In this document: in pieces, positions 8,197 through 16,121 of the stretch
How the letters are laid out: every line of letters starts with the position of its first letter
Position numbering within the stretch: the first letter of the stretch is position 1
NCBI RefSeq assembly: GCF_001941965.1
Contig: NZ_MKZO01000079.1
Location: 62,001-126,000, forward strand
DNA: 64,000 bases
Origin: Pseudomonas putida
Lineage (GTDB): Bacteria > Pseudomonadota > Gammaproteobacteria > Pseudomonadales > Pseudomonadaceae
Direction of reading: 5' to 3'
Position numbers and translations under genes: made by a program
Notes under the pieces: generated by a model
The model's input: only the letters and a program-made list of their open reading frames with translations
Databases searched by the model: none
What the model was told of the DNA's origin: nothing

Positions 8197-10704
8197 TCAG
8201 CCTTCGCGCAGCACGGTCAGCGGGCTGGCATTCAGCGCGCGTCGGGTGCCGACCACGCCGGCGCCCCCCACCAGCACCGCGCCCACCAGCGGCAACAGCA
8301 GCAGCGACGGATGCGGGCTCCAGTGCAGGTCGAAGGCGTAGCGGTAGAGCACCCAGGTGATCATCTCGCAGCCGATGGCGGCGAGCAGCCCGCTGGCGGC
8401 GCCAAGCAGGCCGAACTCGATGCGCCGCGCCTTGACCAGCAGCGCCCGTCCGGCGCCGAGGGCACGGAGCAGGGCGCCCTGGCGGATGCGTTCGTCGAGG
8501 GTCGCCTGCAGCCCGGCGAACAGCACCGCCAGGCCCGCCGCGAGGACGAACAGCAACACGTACTGCACCGCCAGGGTGACCTGGGCGAGGATGCTGCGCA
8601 GCTGTTCCAGCAGGGCATCGACCTGCAGGATGGTCGCCGCCGGGAAGGCCCGGGACAGGGCGACGATCTGCTGGTCGTTGCCCGGCGCCAGGTAGAAGCT
8701 GGTCAGGTAGGTGGCCGGCAGGCCCTGCAGGGTGCCGGGCTGGAAGATCATGTAGAAGTTCGGCTGGAAGGTGTCCCAGTTGACTTCACGCAGGCTGCTG
8801 ACCACGGCTTCGCGGGTTTCCCCGCCAATGACGAAGGTCAGGTGGTCGCCCAGCTTGAGCTTGAGGCTTTCCGCCAGCTTGGCTTCCACCGAGACGCCGG
8901 GAACGGCATCCGCTTGCGGTTGACCCTGCCACCACTGGCCGGCGCTCAGGGTGTTGTCGTCCGGCAGCTCGGCGGCCCAGGTCAGGCTCAGGTCGCGCTG
9001 CACGGCACGGTCGCCGGCGGAGTCCTTGCTGACGATCTGCTGCACCGCCTCGCCATTGATCTGGGTAAGACGCCCCGGGACCACCGGATACAACGGCGCG
9101 GCATGGCTGGAGAACCCGGCCAGTTCCTTGCTGAAGGCCGCCTTGTCGTCTTCGAGGATGTTCAGCGCGAAATAGTTGGGCGCATCGGCCGGCAACTGGT
9201 TATGCCAGGTATCCAGCAATTCCACGCGCAGCAGGGTGATCAGCCCCATGGCCAGGAGGATCAGGCCGAAGGCCAGGGATTGTCCGGCGGCGGCCAGCGG
9301 ATGACGCAACAGCTGACCCAGGCCCAGACGCCACGGCAGTGGCGCACCGGCCAGCATCCGGCGCAGGCTGCGCAGCCCGAGCAGCAGCAGGCCGCCGAGC
9401 AGCAAGGCGGCGATCAGGCCGCCGCCGAGCAGGGCGAAGGTCAGCAGCAGGTCGAGGCTCAGGCGCCACATGATCAGGCCGAGGGCAAGGATCGCCGCGC
9501 CGTACACCAGCCAGCTGCTCGGTGGCACCGGCAGCAGGTCGCGGCGCAGTACCCGCAATGGCGGTACCCGGCCCAGCGCGGCCAGTGGCGGCAGGGCGAA
9601 GCCGGCCAGGGCCACCAGCCCGGTGGCGATCCCGGCCAGCGCCGGGGCCACGCCGCCATCGGGAATTTCCGCCGGCAGCAGGCCGTCAAGCAGGGCGAAC
9701 AGGCCGAGCTGCGCCAGCCAGCCGAGCAGGGCGCCGGCCAGGGCGGCGAGGCTGCCAAGAATCGCCAGTTGCAGGCAGAACAGGCTCAGCGCCTGGCGCC
9801 GTGACAGCCCCAGGCAACGCAGCAGGGCGCTGGCATCGAAGCGGCGCACGGCAAAGCGGCTGGCCGAGAGTGCCACCGCCACGCCGGCCAGCAGCACCGC
9901 CACCAGGCTGGCCATGTTCAGGTAGCGCTCGGCCTTGCCCAGGGCGCCGCCGATCTGCTGGTTGCCGTCGCGGGCATCGCGGATACGCTGGTTCGGTGCG
10001 AGGCTGGCGTCGAGGAACTGGCGGTAGTCGGCGAGGACCAGGGTGTCGCCGCGCCATAGTTCGCGGTAGGTCACCCGGCTGCCGGGCTGGACCACGCCGG
10101 TGGCGTCGAGGTCGGCGAGGTTGATCATGACCCGCGGGGTGAGGCTGTAGAAGTTGCCGGCGCGGTCTGGCTCGTAGGTCAGTACCCGGCTCAGGCGCAG
10201 GGTCTTCATGCCGACGTCGACGCTGTCGCCGATCTTCAGGTTGAGCGCGGCCAGCAGGCGCGGTTCGACCCAGGCTTCACCAGGCGCCGGGCCGCCGCCG
10301 CTGGCTTCCGCACCATAGGGCTCCGGCGCGCTGCGCAGTTCGCCGCGCAGCGGATAGGCCTCGTTGGCGGCCTTGACGCTGGAGAGCTGGATGCCATTGT
10401 CGGTGGCGATCACGCTGGAGAACTCGACCACCCTGGCGTGGGCCAGGCCAAGGCCGGTACCGCGCTCGATCTGCTCGGCACTGGCCGGCGAACTGCCCTG
10501 CAGGACCAGGTCGGCACCGAGGAACTCAGTGGCGCGCAAAAGCATGGCGCCGTTAAGGCGGGCACCGAAATAGCCGATGGCGGTACTCGCCGCCACGGCG
10601 ATCAGCAGGCCGAAGAACAGCACCCGCAACTCACCGGCACGGGCATCGCGAAGCAACTGGCGCACGGCCAGGGCGAACAGGCGAAACAGGGACAGGTGTG
10701 CCAT
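8197..10704 (-). CDS. ABC transporter permease, FtsX/YbbP family
   Basis: The 835-residue inner-membrane protein has an N-terminal transmembrane helix after a short cytoplasmic leader (about 22-45), a large periplasmic domain, then blocks of hydrophobic helices near 260-500 and 715-830. The last block is a second FtsX-type permease unit (QGALLRALGAGRALL). This is the YbbP/MacB-like organisation that works by mechanotransmission rather than classical transport. Its ATG directly follows the TAG stop of the ATPase gene with no spacer, so the two are translationally coupled. Adjacency to tesA recalls the ybbA-ybbP-tesA neighbourhood of enterobacteria. Substrate unknown. Confidence 0.85.
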   Translation of the reverse strand: MAHLSLFRLFALAVRQLLRDARAGELRVLFFGLLIAVAASTAIGYFGARLNGAMLLRATEFLGADLVLQGSSPASAEQIERGTGLGLAHARVVEFSSVIATDNGIQLSSVKAANEAYPLRGELRSAPEPYGAEASGGGPAPGEAWVEPRLLAALNLKIGDSVDVGMKTLRLSRVLTYEPDRAGNFYSLTPRVMINLADLDATGVVQPGSRVTYRELWRGDTLVLADYRQFLDASLAPNQRIRDARDGNQQIGGALGKAERYLNMASLVAVLLAGVAVALSASRFAVRRFDASALLRCLGLSRRQALSLFCLQLAILGSLAALAGALLGWLAQLGLFALLDGLLPAEIPDGGVAPALAGIATGLVALAGFALPPLAALGRVPPLRVLRRDLLPVPPSSWLVYGAAILALGLIMWRLSLDLLLTFALLGGGLIAALLLGGLLLLGLRSLRRMLAGAPLPWRLGLGQLLRHPLAAAGQSLAFGLILLAMGLITLLRVELLDTWHNQLPADAPNYFALNILEDDKAAFSKELAGFSSHAAPLYPVVPGRLTQINGEAVQQIVSKDSAGDRAVQRDLSLTWAAELPDDNTLSAGQWWQGQPQADAVPGVSVEAKLAESLKLKLGDHLTFVIGGETREAVVSSLREVNWDTFQPNFYMIFQPGTLQGLPATYLTSFYLAPGNDQQIVALSRAFPAATILQVDALLEQLRSILAQVTLAVQYVLLFVLAAGLAVLFAGLQATLDERIRQGALLRALGAGRALLVKARRIEFGLLGAASGLLAAIGCEMITWVLYRYAFDLHWSPHPSLLLLPLVGAVLVGGAGVVGTRRALNASPLTVLREG

Positions 10705-11388
10705 CTAGGGCTCCATCGGGCTGACCATATGGCCGGCATCCAGGCGGATCTGCCGGTGGCAGCGGCGAGCCAGGCGTTCGTCGTGGGTGACCAGGACCAG
10801 GGTGGTGCCGCGCTCGTTGTTCAGCTCGAACAGCAGGTCGCTGATGCGCTCGCCGGTGTGGCTGTCGAGGTTGCCGGTGGGTTCGTCGGCGAACAGCACA
10901 TCCGGCTCGGCGGCAAAGGCGCGGGCGATGGCGACGCGTTGCTGCTCGCCACCGGACAACTGGCGTGGCGAATGGCTCAGGCGCTGGCCCAGGCCGACCC
11001 GCTCGAGCAGGGTGCGTGCGTGCTCACGGGCGTCGCGGCGGCCATCCAGCTCCAGCGGCAGCATGACGTTCTCAAGGGCGTTGAGGCTGTCGAGCAACTG
11101 GAACGACTGGAACACGAAACCGACATGCTCGGCGCGCACCTTGGCGCGCTGGTCTTCATCCAGCGGGCCGAGGTCGTGGCCGGCCAGGGTCACCGAGCCG
11201 GCGCTGGGCTGGTCGAGCCCGGCGAGCAGGCCGAGGAGGGTGGATTTGCCGGAACCCGAGGCGCCGATAATGGCCAAACTATCGCCTTCCGTCAGTTCCA
11301 GGGACAGTTCGTGGAGGATGGTGAGGTTGCCTTCCGCGCTGGGAACCACTTTGCTAAGGTTCCGCGCAATGAGAATGCTGGGGCCCAT
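10705..11388 (-). CDS. ABC transporter ATP-binding protein, YbbA-like
   Basis: The 227-residue ATPase has a Walker A GASGSGKST, the Q-loop in VFQSFQLL, the signature LSGGEQQRVAIARA, a Walker B VLFADEPTGNLD and the H-loop VTHD. This is the MacB/LolD/YbbA class, which pairs with FtsX-type permeases; the permease gene follows immediately. The start MGPSILIARNLSK was chosen by comparison with the family, since upstream in-frame starts have no ribosome site. Its start codon lies ten bases from the divergent tesA start, so each 5' control region must lie inside the other gene. Confidence 0.9.
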   Translation of the reverse strand: MGPSILIARNLSKVVPSAEGNLTILHELSLELTEGDSLAIIGASGSGKSTLLGLLAGLDQPSAGSVTLAGHDLGPLDEDQRAKVRAEHVGFVFQSFQLLDSLNALENVMLPLELDGRRDAREHARTLLERVGLGQRLSHSPRQLSGGEQQRVAIARAFAAEPDVLFADEPTGNLDSHTGERISDLLFELNNERGTTLVLVTHDERLARRCHRQIRLDAGHMVSPMEP

Positions 11389-11398
11389 GGAGAATCCG

Positions 11399-12004
11399 AT
11401 GCGAGTGTGGTTATTGAGTGCTGGTCTGGCCTTGCTGTGCATGGCGCAGAACGCAGCGGCAGGTACGGTGTTGATCGTTGGCGATAGTATCAGCGCCGCT
11501 TTTGGCCTGGATACCCGTCAGGGCTGGGTCGCCTTGCTGGAACAGCGGCTCAAGACCGAGGGTTTCGACGACAAGGTGGTCAACGCCTCGGTCAGTGGCG
11601 ACACCAGTGCAGGCGGCCAGGCGCGGCTGCCGGCGCTGCTTTCCGAGCACAAGCCGAGCCTGGTGGTGCTGGAGCTGGGCGGCAATGACGGGCTGCGTGG
11701 GCAGCTTCCTACGCAATTGCAACAAAATCTTGCCTCGATGATCGACAAGTCGCGGGCGGCCGGGGCCAAGGTGCTGTTGCTCGGCATGCAACTGCCGCCG
11801 AACTACGGCGCGCGCTATACCAAAGCCTTCGCTCAGGTCTATTCCGATCTCGCCACGCAGAAGAACGTTCCCCTGGTGCCGTTCTTTCTCGAAGGCATCG
11901 GTGGTCATCCGGAGCTGATGCAGGCCGATGGCATCCATCCGGCCCAGGGCGCCCAGGGCCAGTTGCTGGAAAATGCCTGGCCGGCAATAAAACCGCTGCT
12001 TTGA
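11399..12004 (+). CDS. tesA: Periplasmic GDSL esterase / acyl-CoA thioesterase I
   Basis: The 201-residue protein has a cleavable signal peptide ending near AQNAAAG. It carries the SGNH hydrolase blocks: GDSIS with nucleophile Ser30, the glycine block around 65-75, GGND with Asn96, and DGIHP with Asp177 and His180. TesA-type enzymes are periplasmic esterases, thioesterases and lysophospholipases of broad specificity. GGAG lies six bases before the ATG and overlaps the start region of the divergent ABC ATPase gene. A second in-frame ATG four codons upstream is less likely. The arrangement next to ybbA-like genes supports the assignment. Confidence 0.9.
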   Translation: MRVWLLSAGLALLCMAQNAAAGTVLIVGDSISAAFGLDTRQGWVALLEQRLKTEGFDDKVVNASVSGDTSAGGQARLPALLSEHKPSLVVLELGGNDGLRGQLPTQLQQNLASMIDKSRAAGAKVLLLGMQLPPNYGARYTKAFAQVYSDLATQKNVPLVPFFLEGIGGHPELMQADGIHPAQGAQGQLLENAWPAIKPLL

Positions 12005-12060
12005 CGCTTTTATAGTGACCGGCTTTCGGCTAATGTTGCGCCCCCGATTTGGAGCCCCCG

Positions 12061-12342
12061 ATGCCGCGTCCCGCCTGGTCCCTGTATGCCTATCAATTGA
12101 TCGAGCCTGACGAACAGCTTGACCTGTTCGCCTGCCAGGAGATCCGCGTGCACCTGGTGGCCCGTCAACTGGAGCTGGGCGGCTCGGCCGACCGCACGCT
12201 GTGCGGCAACTTGCTGCCGGCGCAGCCGCGCTGGTCCGGGGTGCCCAGCACGGTGTACCGCGACCGCCGCCTGTGCCCGTTGTGCCGGGCCATCCTCGAC
12301 GCCCAGCGTAAAGGCACAAGGCCAGTCTGGCCGGAGCTCTGA
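12061..12342 (+). CDS. Conserved small cytoplasmic protein with CxxC motif
   Basis: The 93-residue protein starts MPRPAWSLYAY and has four cysteines, including a C-terminal LCPLCRAIL pair that could bind a metal together with earlier Cys or His residues. GGAG lies six bases before the ATG, and the gene follows tesA by 56 bases on the same strand. From memory, P. aeruginosa has a similar small gene between tesA and the L,D-transpeptidase gene, so the neighbourhood appears conserved. No function is known to me. Confidence 0.7.
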   Translation: MPRPAWSLYAYQLIEPDEQLDLFACQEIRVHLVARQLELGGSADRTLCGNLLPAQPRWSGVPSTVYRDRRLCPLCRAILDAQRKGTRPVWPEL

Positions 12343-12438
12343 CGGCGCTTTTCCATCCAGCGGGCCTGGATGCCGAAAATTCCTACAGCGGTGTACAATC
12401 GCTTCCTTGACTCCCGAATTTTTCGAAGGATTTCCCGG

Positions 12439-13416
12439 ATGTTGCCGCGCTTTCCCGCCGTCACCCGTTGCCTGTCCCTGGCCGCCTTGCTGGCGGCCGG
12501 TCCCGTTTCCGCGCTGGAGTTTCCCCTGCCACCGCCAGGCGAAGACATCATCGGTCAGGTCCAGGTGATCAAGGCCAAGTACGAAGACACCTTCGCCGAC
12601 ATCGGCACCGCCGGTGACCTCGGCTATCTGGAAATGGTCGCGGCCAATCCGGGCGTCGACCCCTGGCTGCCGGGCGCCGGCACCGAGATTATCCTGCCGA
12701 CCCGCTTCATCCTGCCGCCGGGGCCGCGCGAGGGCATCGTCATCAACCTCGCCGAGTACCGCATGTACTACTTCCCGAAAGGCGAGAACGTGGTGCACAC
12801 CTACCCGCTGGGTATTGGTCGTGAAGGTTGGGGTTCGCCGATTGCCCAGACCAAGGTTACCGCCAAGACGCCGAACCCGACCTGGACCCCGCCGGCCTCG
12901 ATCAAGGCCGAGCACGCCGCCGATGGCGATCCGCTGCCGAACGTGGTGCCGGCCGGTCCCGACAACCCGCTGGGCCCGTTCAAGTTCACCCTGGGCGTGC
13001 CGGGCTACCTGATCCACGGCTCCAACAAGAAGTTCGGGATCGGCATGCGCACCAGCCATGGCTGCTTCCGCATGTTCAACAACAACGTGCTGGAGCTGGC
13101 GAAGATGGCGCCGGTCGGCACGCCGGTACGGATCATCAACGAGCCGTACAAGTTCGGCATGAGTGGCGGCAAGGTCTACCTCGAGGCGCACACCCCGCTG
13201 GACGACAAGGGCGATCCGTCGGTAGTGGACAAGCACACCGCAGTGATCAACGCGCTGCTCAAGCGTGAAGACCTGGCGAAGAACGTGCAGATGAACTGGG
13301 ACATGGTCCGCGATGTGGTCGCGGCCGAAGATGGCATGCCGGTGGAGATCGCCGTACCGACCGCGCCGGATGGCAATGTGCCAATCATCTCGAGCAATCC
13401 GTATCAGCAGCAATAA
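12439..13416 (+). CDS. L,D-transpeptidase, YkuD domain
   Basis: The 325-residue periplasmic protein has a signal peptide (cleavage near VSALEF). A short LysM-like region (about 40-85) is followed by a YkuD catalytic domain (about 95-240) with the signature IHGSNKKFG followed by TSHGCFRM, nucleophile Cys209. YkuD enzymes form 3-3 cross-links or attach the murein lipoprotein to peptidoglycan. The neighbouring convergent oprI encodes such a lipoprotein ending in Lys, which makes OprI anchoring an attractive role (inference). AAGGA precedes the chosen ATG; an earlier in-frame ATG at 12370 would add 23 residues ahead of the signal peptide. Confidence 0.9.
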   Translation: MLPRFPAVTRCLSLAALLAAGPVSALEFPLPPPGEDIIGQVQVIKAKYEDTFADIGTAGDLGYLEMVAANPGVDPWLPGAGTEIILPTRFILPPGPREGIVINLAEYRMYYFPKGENVVHTYPLGIGREGWGSPIAQTKVTAKTPNPTWTPPASIKAEHAADGDPLPNVVPAGPDNPLGPFKFTLGVPGYLIHGSNKKFGIGMRTSHGCFRMFNNNVLELAKMAPVGTPVRIINEPYKFGMSGGKVYLEAHTPLDDKGDPSVVDKHTAVINALLKREDLAKNVQMNWDMVRDVVAAEDGMPVEIAVPTAPDGNVPIISSNPYQQQ

Positions 13417-13560
13417 GCTTCAAGCTTTAAGCTTCAAGCTGTAAGAAAGAGCAGTCCGGGTAGGGCTGCTCTTTTTGTTTGAGTTGGCGAAAAAGCGTCC
13501 GGGGCGACCGGGCCGCTTTTTCTTATGGCTTGCAGCTTGCGGCTTGTAGCTGAGAAAGCG
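13417..13560. repeat. AGCTTCAAGC-type intergenic repeat, split pair
   Basis: An arm of repeated AGCTTCAAGC / AAGCTTCAAGCTG units (about 13417-13446) and an inverted counterpart made of GGCTTGCAGCTTGCGGCTTG (about 13526-13552) flank the L,D-transpeptidase terminator. The same family occurs at 44284-44362 and 49850-49943. It is unrelated in sequence to the REP units. Confidence 0.7.
13448..13476 (+). terminator. Rho-independent terminator of the L,D-transpeptidase gene
   Basis: The stem AGAGCAG / CTGCTCT with an 11-base loop is followed by five T residues. Confidence 0.7.
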
Positions 13561-13566
13561 GGCAAT

Positions 13567-13596
13567 AAAAAAGCCGACCCACAAGTGGGTCGGCTT
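13567..13596 (-). terminator. Rho-independent terminator of oprI
   Basis: A perfect 12-bp stem (AAGCCGACCCAC / GTGGGTCGGCTT) with a two-base AA centre is followed on the minus strand by TTTT, 24 bases after the oprI stop codon. Confidence 0.9.
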
Positions 13597-13619
13597 CGAA
13601 TAACAATCCCGAGGGATTA

Positions 13620-13871
13620 TTACTTGCGGCTGGCTTTTTCCAGCATACGCAGAGCGCGCTCGTTAGCTTCGTCAGCGGTTTGCTGAGCTTTCTGAGCGGC
13701 TGCCAGAGCGTCGTCGGCTTTGCGATACGCTTCGTCAGCACGAGCTTGTGCACGAGCTGCTGCGTCTTCGGTAGCAGTCAGACGAGCTTCGGTTTCTTTG
13801 GATACGCTGCTGCAACCGGTAGCCAGAACTGCGGCCAGAGCCAGAGCAGAGAATTTCAGAACGTTGTTCAT
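13620..13871 (-). CDS. oprI: Major outer-membrane lipoprotein OprI (Lpp-like)
   Basis: The 83-residue precursor has a lipoprotein signal with lipobox ATGC (Cys20). The mature protein is a continuous alpha-helical coiled coil rich in Ala, Glu and Lys (ARAQARADEAYRKAD onward) and ends with Lys. OprI trimers tether the outer membrane to peptidoglycan through the C-terminal lysine and are among the most abundant cell proteins. A strong AAGGGG ribosome site precedes the ATG. The codons are highly biased, as expected for heavy expression. It has its own terminator. Two stop codons (TAA TAA) end the gene. Confidence 0.97.
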   Translation of the reverse strand: MNNVLKFSALALAAVLATGCSSVSKETEARLTATEDAAARAQARADEAYRKADDALAAAQKAQQTADEANERALRMLEKASRK

Positions 13872-13938
13872 CGTGTTCCCCTTCAAGGACTTTCTATTAA
13901 ATAGCCATCTCTCAACAAAGAGAAACTGGCCGGCGTAC

Positions 13939-13966
13939 ATAGTACCCATTACTTGTAGTAAGTAAA
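13939..13966 (-). promoter_or_regulatory. Candidate oprI promoter
   Basis: On the minus strand TTTACT (13961-13966) is followed after 16 bases by TACTAT (13939-13944), giving a leader of about 60 nucleotides. The region is AT-rich compared with its surroundings. Confidence 0.45.
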
Positions 13967-14382
13967 CTGACTGAGCGCAAGAATTGGAAAAAAATTGTCT
14001 CGCCAGGGGGCTTGACGCCGGGAGTGTACGAAAACCGTGCATTTCCCGGCTCTGCTAGTGTAAGGCGTTCTTGTAAAAGTACTTTTTCTTGAACTAATGG
14101 TGACTTTTAGTGTCATCTTGCGTCATAACATGCGGATCATCCGGTTTGCAGTTGAGGACGTTACCGGGCGCGGGATTCCCGCGTTGCGCGACGTGGAATT
14201 TTTTCCGACCAGTACCTTGAGCATCCGGTCAGGGGCCGCCTACTATTCAAAGGGTGCCCGTGGCCTGGAGAACGAGCAGGCCGCTCCCGCTGTCGAACGG
14301 GCACGGGGTGGCGTAGAGGTTCCTTCGCCGGACAAACATCGGTTAAGGTTGGGTTTTATTACAAGACCCGCGAGGAGTAGTG
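13967..14382. other. Intergenic region with structured elements
   Basis: This 416-base gap lies between the oprI promoter and the GNAT-like gene. No credible gene was found. It contains a perfect hairpin at 14169-14183 (CGCGGG-ATT-CCCGCG). It also contains a nested stem at 14254-14304: GTGCCCGT and GGCCTG on the left, CAGGCC and ACGGGCAC on the right, with an asymmetric bulge. A structured leader or small RNA is possible. Confidence 0.4.
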
Positions 14383-14664
14383 ATGAGCGAGGCGTTGACC
14401 ATCCACCATGACCAGGCCGGTCATCAATTCGAGACCAATGTGGACGGTCATCGTGCCTACCTGACCTACATGGACCTGGGCAAGCAGACGCTGGACATCT
14501 ACCGCACCTTCGTGCCCAACGCCCTGCGCGGTCGCGGCATTGCTGCGGCACTGACCGAACGGGCCCTGGCCTTCGCCGAAGAGCGTGGCTACACGGTGAT
14601 CCCGTCCTGCTCCTATGTCGAGCGCTACATGGAGCGGCACCAGAAGCATTCGTCCAAGGTCTGA
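14383..14664 (+). CDS. GNAT-like N-acetyltransferase, short YjdJ/Gcn5-like type
   Basis: The 93-residue protein is a minimal acetyltransferase fold. It carries FVPNALRGRGIAAALTERAL, an acetyl-CoA-binding RGRGIA motif, followed by CSYVERYMERH. This short class (about 90-100 residues) lacks the first strands of full GNAT enzymes, and its substrate is unknown. GGAG lies five bases before the ATG. A bidirectional terminator separates it from the convergent DAHP synthase gene. Assignment to the family is good; activity is inferred. Confidence 0.8.
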   Translation: MSEALTIHHDQAGHQFETNVDGHRAYLTYMDLGKQTLDIYRTFVPNALRGRGIAAALTERALAFAEERGYTVIPSCSYVERYMERHQKHSSKV

Positions 14665-14689
14665 CGGCTTCTTCTTCATATTCCACACA

Positions 14690-14721
14690 CGAAAACGCCG
14701 GGCATTGCCCGGCGTTTTCGT
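14690..14721. terminator. Bidirectional terminator
   Basis: The stem GAAAACGCCGGGCA / TGCCCGGCGTTTTC has A and T runs on either side. It serves the convergent GNAT-like and DAHP synthase genes. Confidence 0.85.
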
Positions 14722-14730
14722 TCATGCCGT

Positions 14731-15804
14731 TCAGGCGCGGCGTTTCGGCAGCACGTCCTTGAGCTTGGTGCGCATATTGCGCAGGGTAGTGGCGGTGGCG
14801 TCCCAGTCGATGCAGGCATCGGTGATCGACACGCCGTACTGCAGCTGGTCGAGGTCCTTGGGAATCGCCTGGGCGCCCCAGTTCAGATGGCTTTCGACCA
14901 TCAGGCCGATGATCGACTGGTTGCCTTCGAGGATCTGGTTGGCGACGTTCTCCATGACCAGCGGCTGCAGGGCCGGGTCCTTGTTGGAGTTGGCGTGGCT
15001 GCAGTCGACCATGATGTTCGGCTTGATCTTGGCCTTGTTCAGGGCCTGCTCGCACAGGGCAACGCTGACCGAGTCATAGTTCGGCTTGCCGTTGCCGCCG
15101 CGCAGGACCACGTGACCGTAGGCGTTGCCCTTGGTGGTGACGATGGACACGCCACCTTCCTGGTTGATGCCGAGGAAGCGGTGCGGGCTGGAGACCGATT
15201 GCAGGGCGTTGATCGCCACGGTCAGGCCGCCGTCGGTGCCGTTCTTGAAGCCGACCGCCGAGGACAGGCCGGACGCCATTTCGCGGTGGGTCTGGGATTC
15301 GGTGGTACGGGCGCCGATGGCCGACCAGCTGATCAGGTCCTGCAGGTATTGCGGGGAGATCGGGTCGAGGGCTTCGGTGGCGGTGGGCAGGCCCATTTCC
15401 GCGAGGTCCAGCAGCAGCTTGCGGCCGATGTGCAGGCCGTCCTGGATCTTGAACGAGTCATCCAGGTACGGGTCGTTGATCAGGCCTTTCCAGCCGACGG
15501 TGGTACGCGGTTTCTCGAAGTAGACGCGCATCACCAGATAAAGGGTGTCGGAGACTTCCGCAGCCAGCACCTTCAGGCGCTCGGCGTATTCATGGGCGGC
15601 CTTGACGTCATGGATGGAGCAGGGGCCGACCACGACGAACAGGCGGTGATCCTTGCCGTCGAGGATATTGCGCACCACTTCACGGCCGGCGGTGACGGTC
15701 TGAAGCGCGGAGGCGCTGAGTGGGAGCTCCTTCTTGAGCTGATCGGGGGTGATCAGGGTCTCGTTGGAGGCAACGTTAAGGTCGTCGATCGGTAAATCAG
15801 CCAT
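14731..15804 (-). CDS. aroF: 3-deoxy-7-phosphoheptulonate synthase, class I
   Basis: The 357-residue enzyme condenses phosphoenolpyruvate and erythrose 4-phosphate, the first step of the shikimate pathway, in the cytoplasm. Class I (AroF/G/H) hallmarks are visible: VVVGPCSIHD with the metal-binding Cys, RVYFEKPRTTVGWKG, ESQTHREMASGLS, GGNGKPNYDSV and MVDCSHANSNKD. The start MADLPIDDLNVASNE matches family N-termini, and the extension upstream is not needed. Which aromatic amino acid inhibits it cannot be read safely; the symbol is by analogy with other Pseudomonas. A REPIN lies beyond its promoter region. Confidence 0.9.
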   Translation of the reverse strand: MADLPIDDLNVASNETLITPDQLKKELPLSASALQTVTAGREVVRNILDGKDHRLFVVVGPCSIHDVKAAHEYAERLKVLAAEVSDTLYLVMRVYFEKPRTTVGWKGLINDPYLDDSFKIQDGLHIGRKLLLDLAEMGLPTATEALDPISPQYLQDLISWSAIGARTTESQTHREMASGLSSAVGFKNGTDGGLTVAINALQSVSSPHRFLGINQEGGVSIVTTKGNAYGHVVLRGGNGKPNYDSVSVALCEQALNKAKIKPNIMVDCSHANSNKDPALQPLVMENVANQILEGNQSIIGLMVESHLNWGAQAIPKDLDQLQYGVSITDACIDWDATATTLRNMRTKLKDVLPKRRA

Positions 15805-16014
15805 CGTGTTACTCGTCAGGTCACGGATGCCGGCCGCCAGCCCCGTGCGGCGGAGCAGCATGATTGAGCTCAGCGGGGAGCGGAACCTTAGCGCGTAATC
15901 CCTTGCCACGACAATGGGCAAGTGCCTGATAACGGTGCGGTTCGGGGCCCGGATACCGGGTTTTTGCAACTAAAGTAGCTGGGGGGACCTGGCCGGGATA
16001 GATTTGATGCTTTT
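15805..16014. other. Intergenic region upstream of aroF
   Basis: This holds the aroF promoter region up to the REPIN at 16017. No additional gene or clear operator was recognised. Confidence 0.4.
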
Positions 16015-16016
16015 GA

Positions 16017-16098
16017 GGGCCTCATCGCTGGCAAGCCAGCTCCCACAATGTCCGAGGCGACACAGGGCCCTGTGGGAGCTGGCTTGCCAGCGATGGGA
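16017..16098. repeat. REPIN (inverted REP pair)
   Basis: Two inverted REP units with GCTGGC-AA-GCCAGC heads lie just upstream of the 5'-nucleotidase gene, ending 23 bases before its ATG. The element therefore occupies that gene's immediate promoter or leader position. Confidence 0.9.
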
Positions 16099-16121
16099 GC
16101 GACATGGAAATGGAGTGAACA

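Noticed and set aside
14097..14411. Possible 104-residue gene before the GNAT-like gene
   Set aside because: It crosses two hairpins and overlaps the GNAT-like start in another frame, with no ribosome site or family resemblance.
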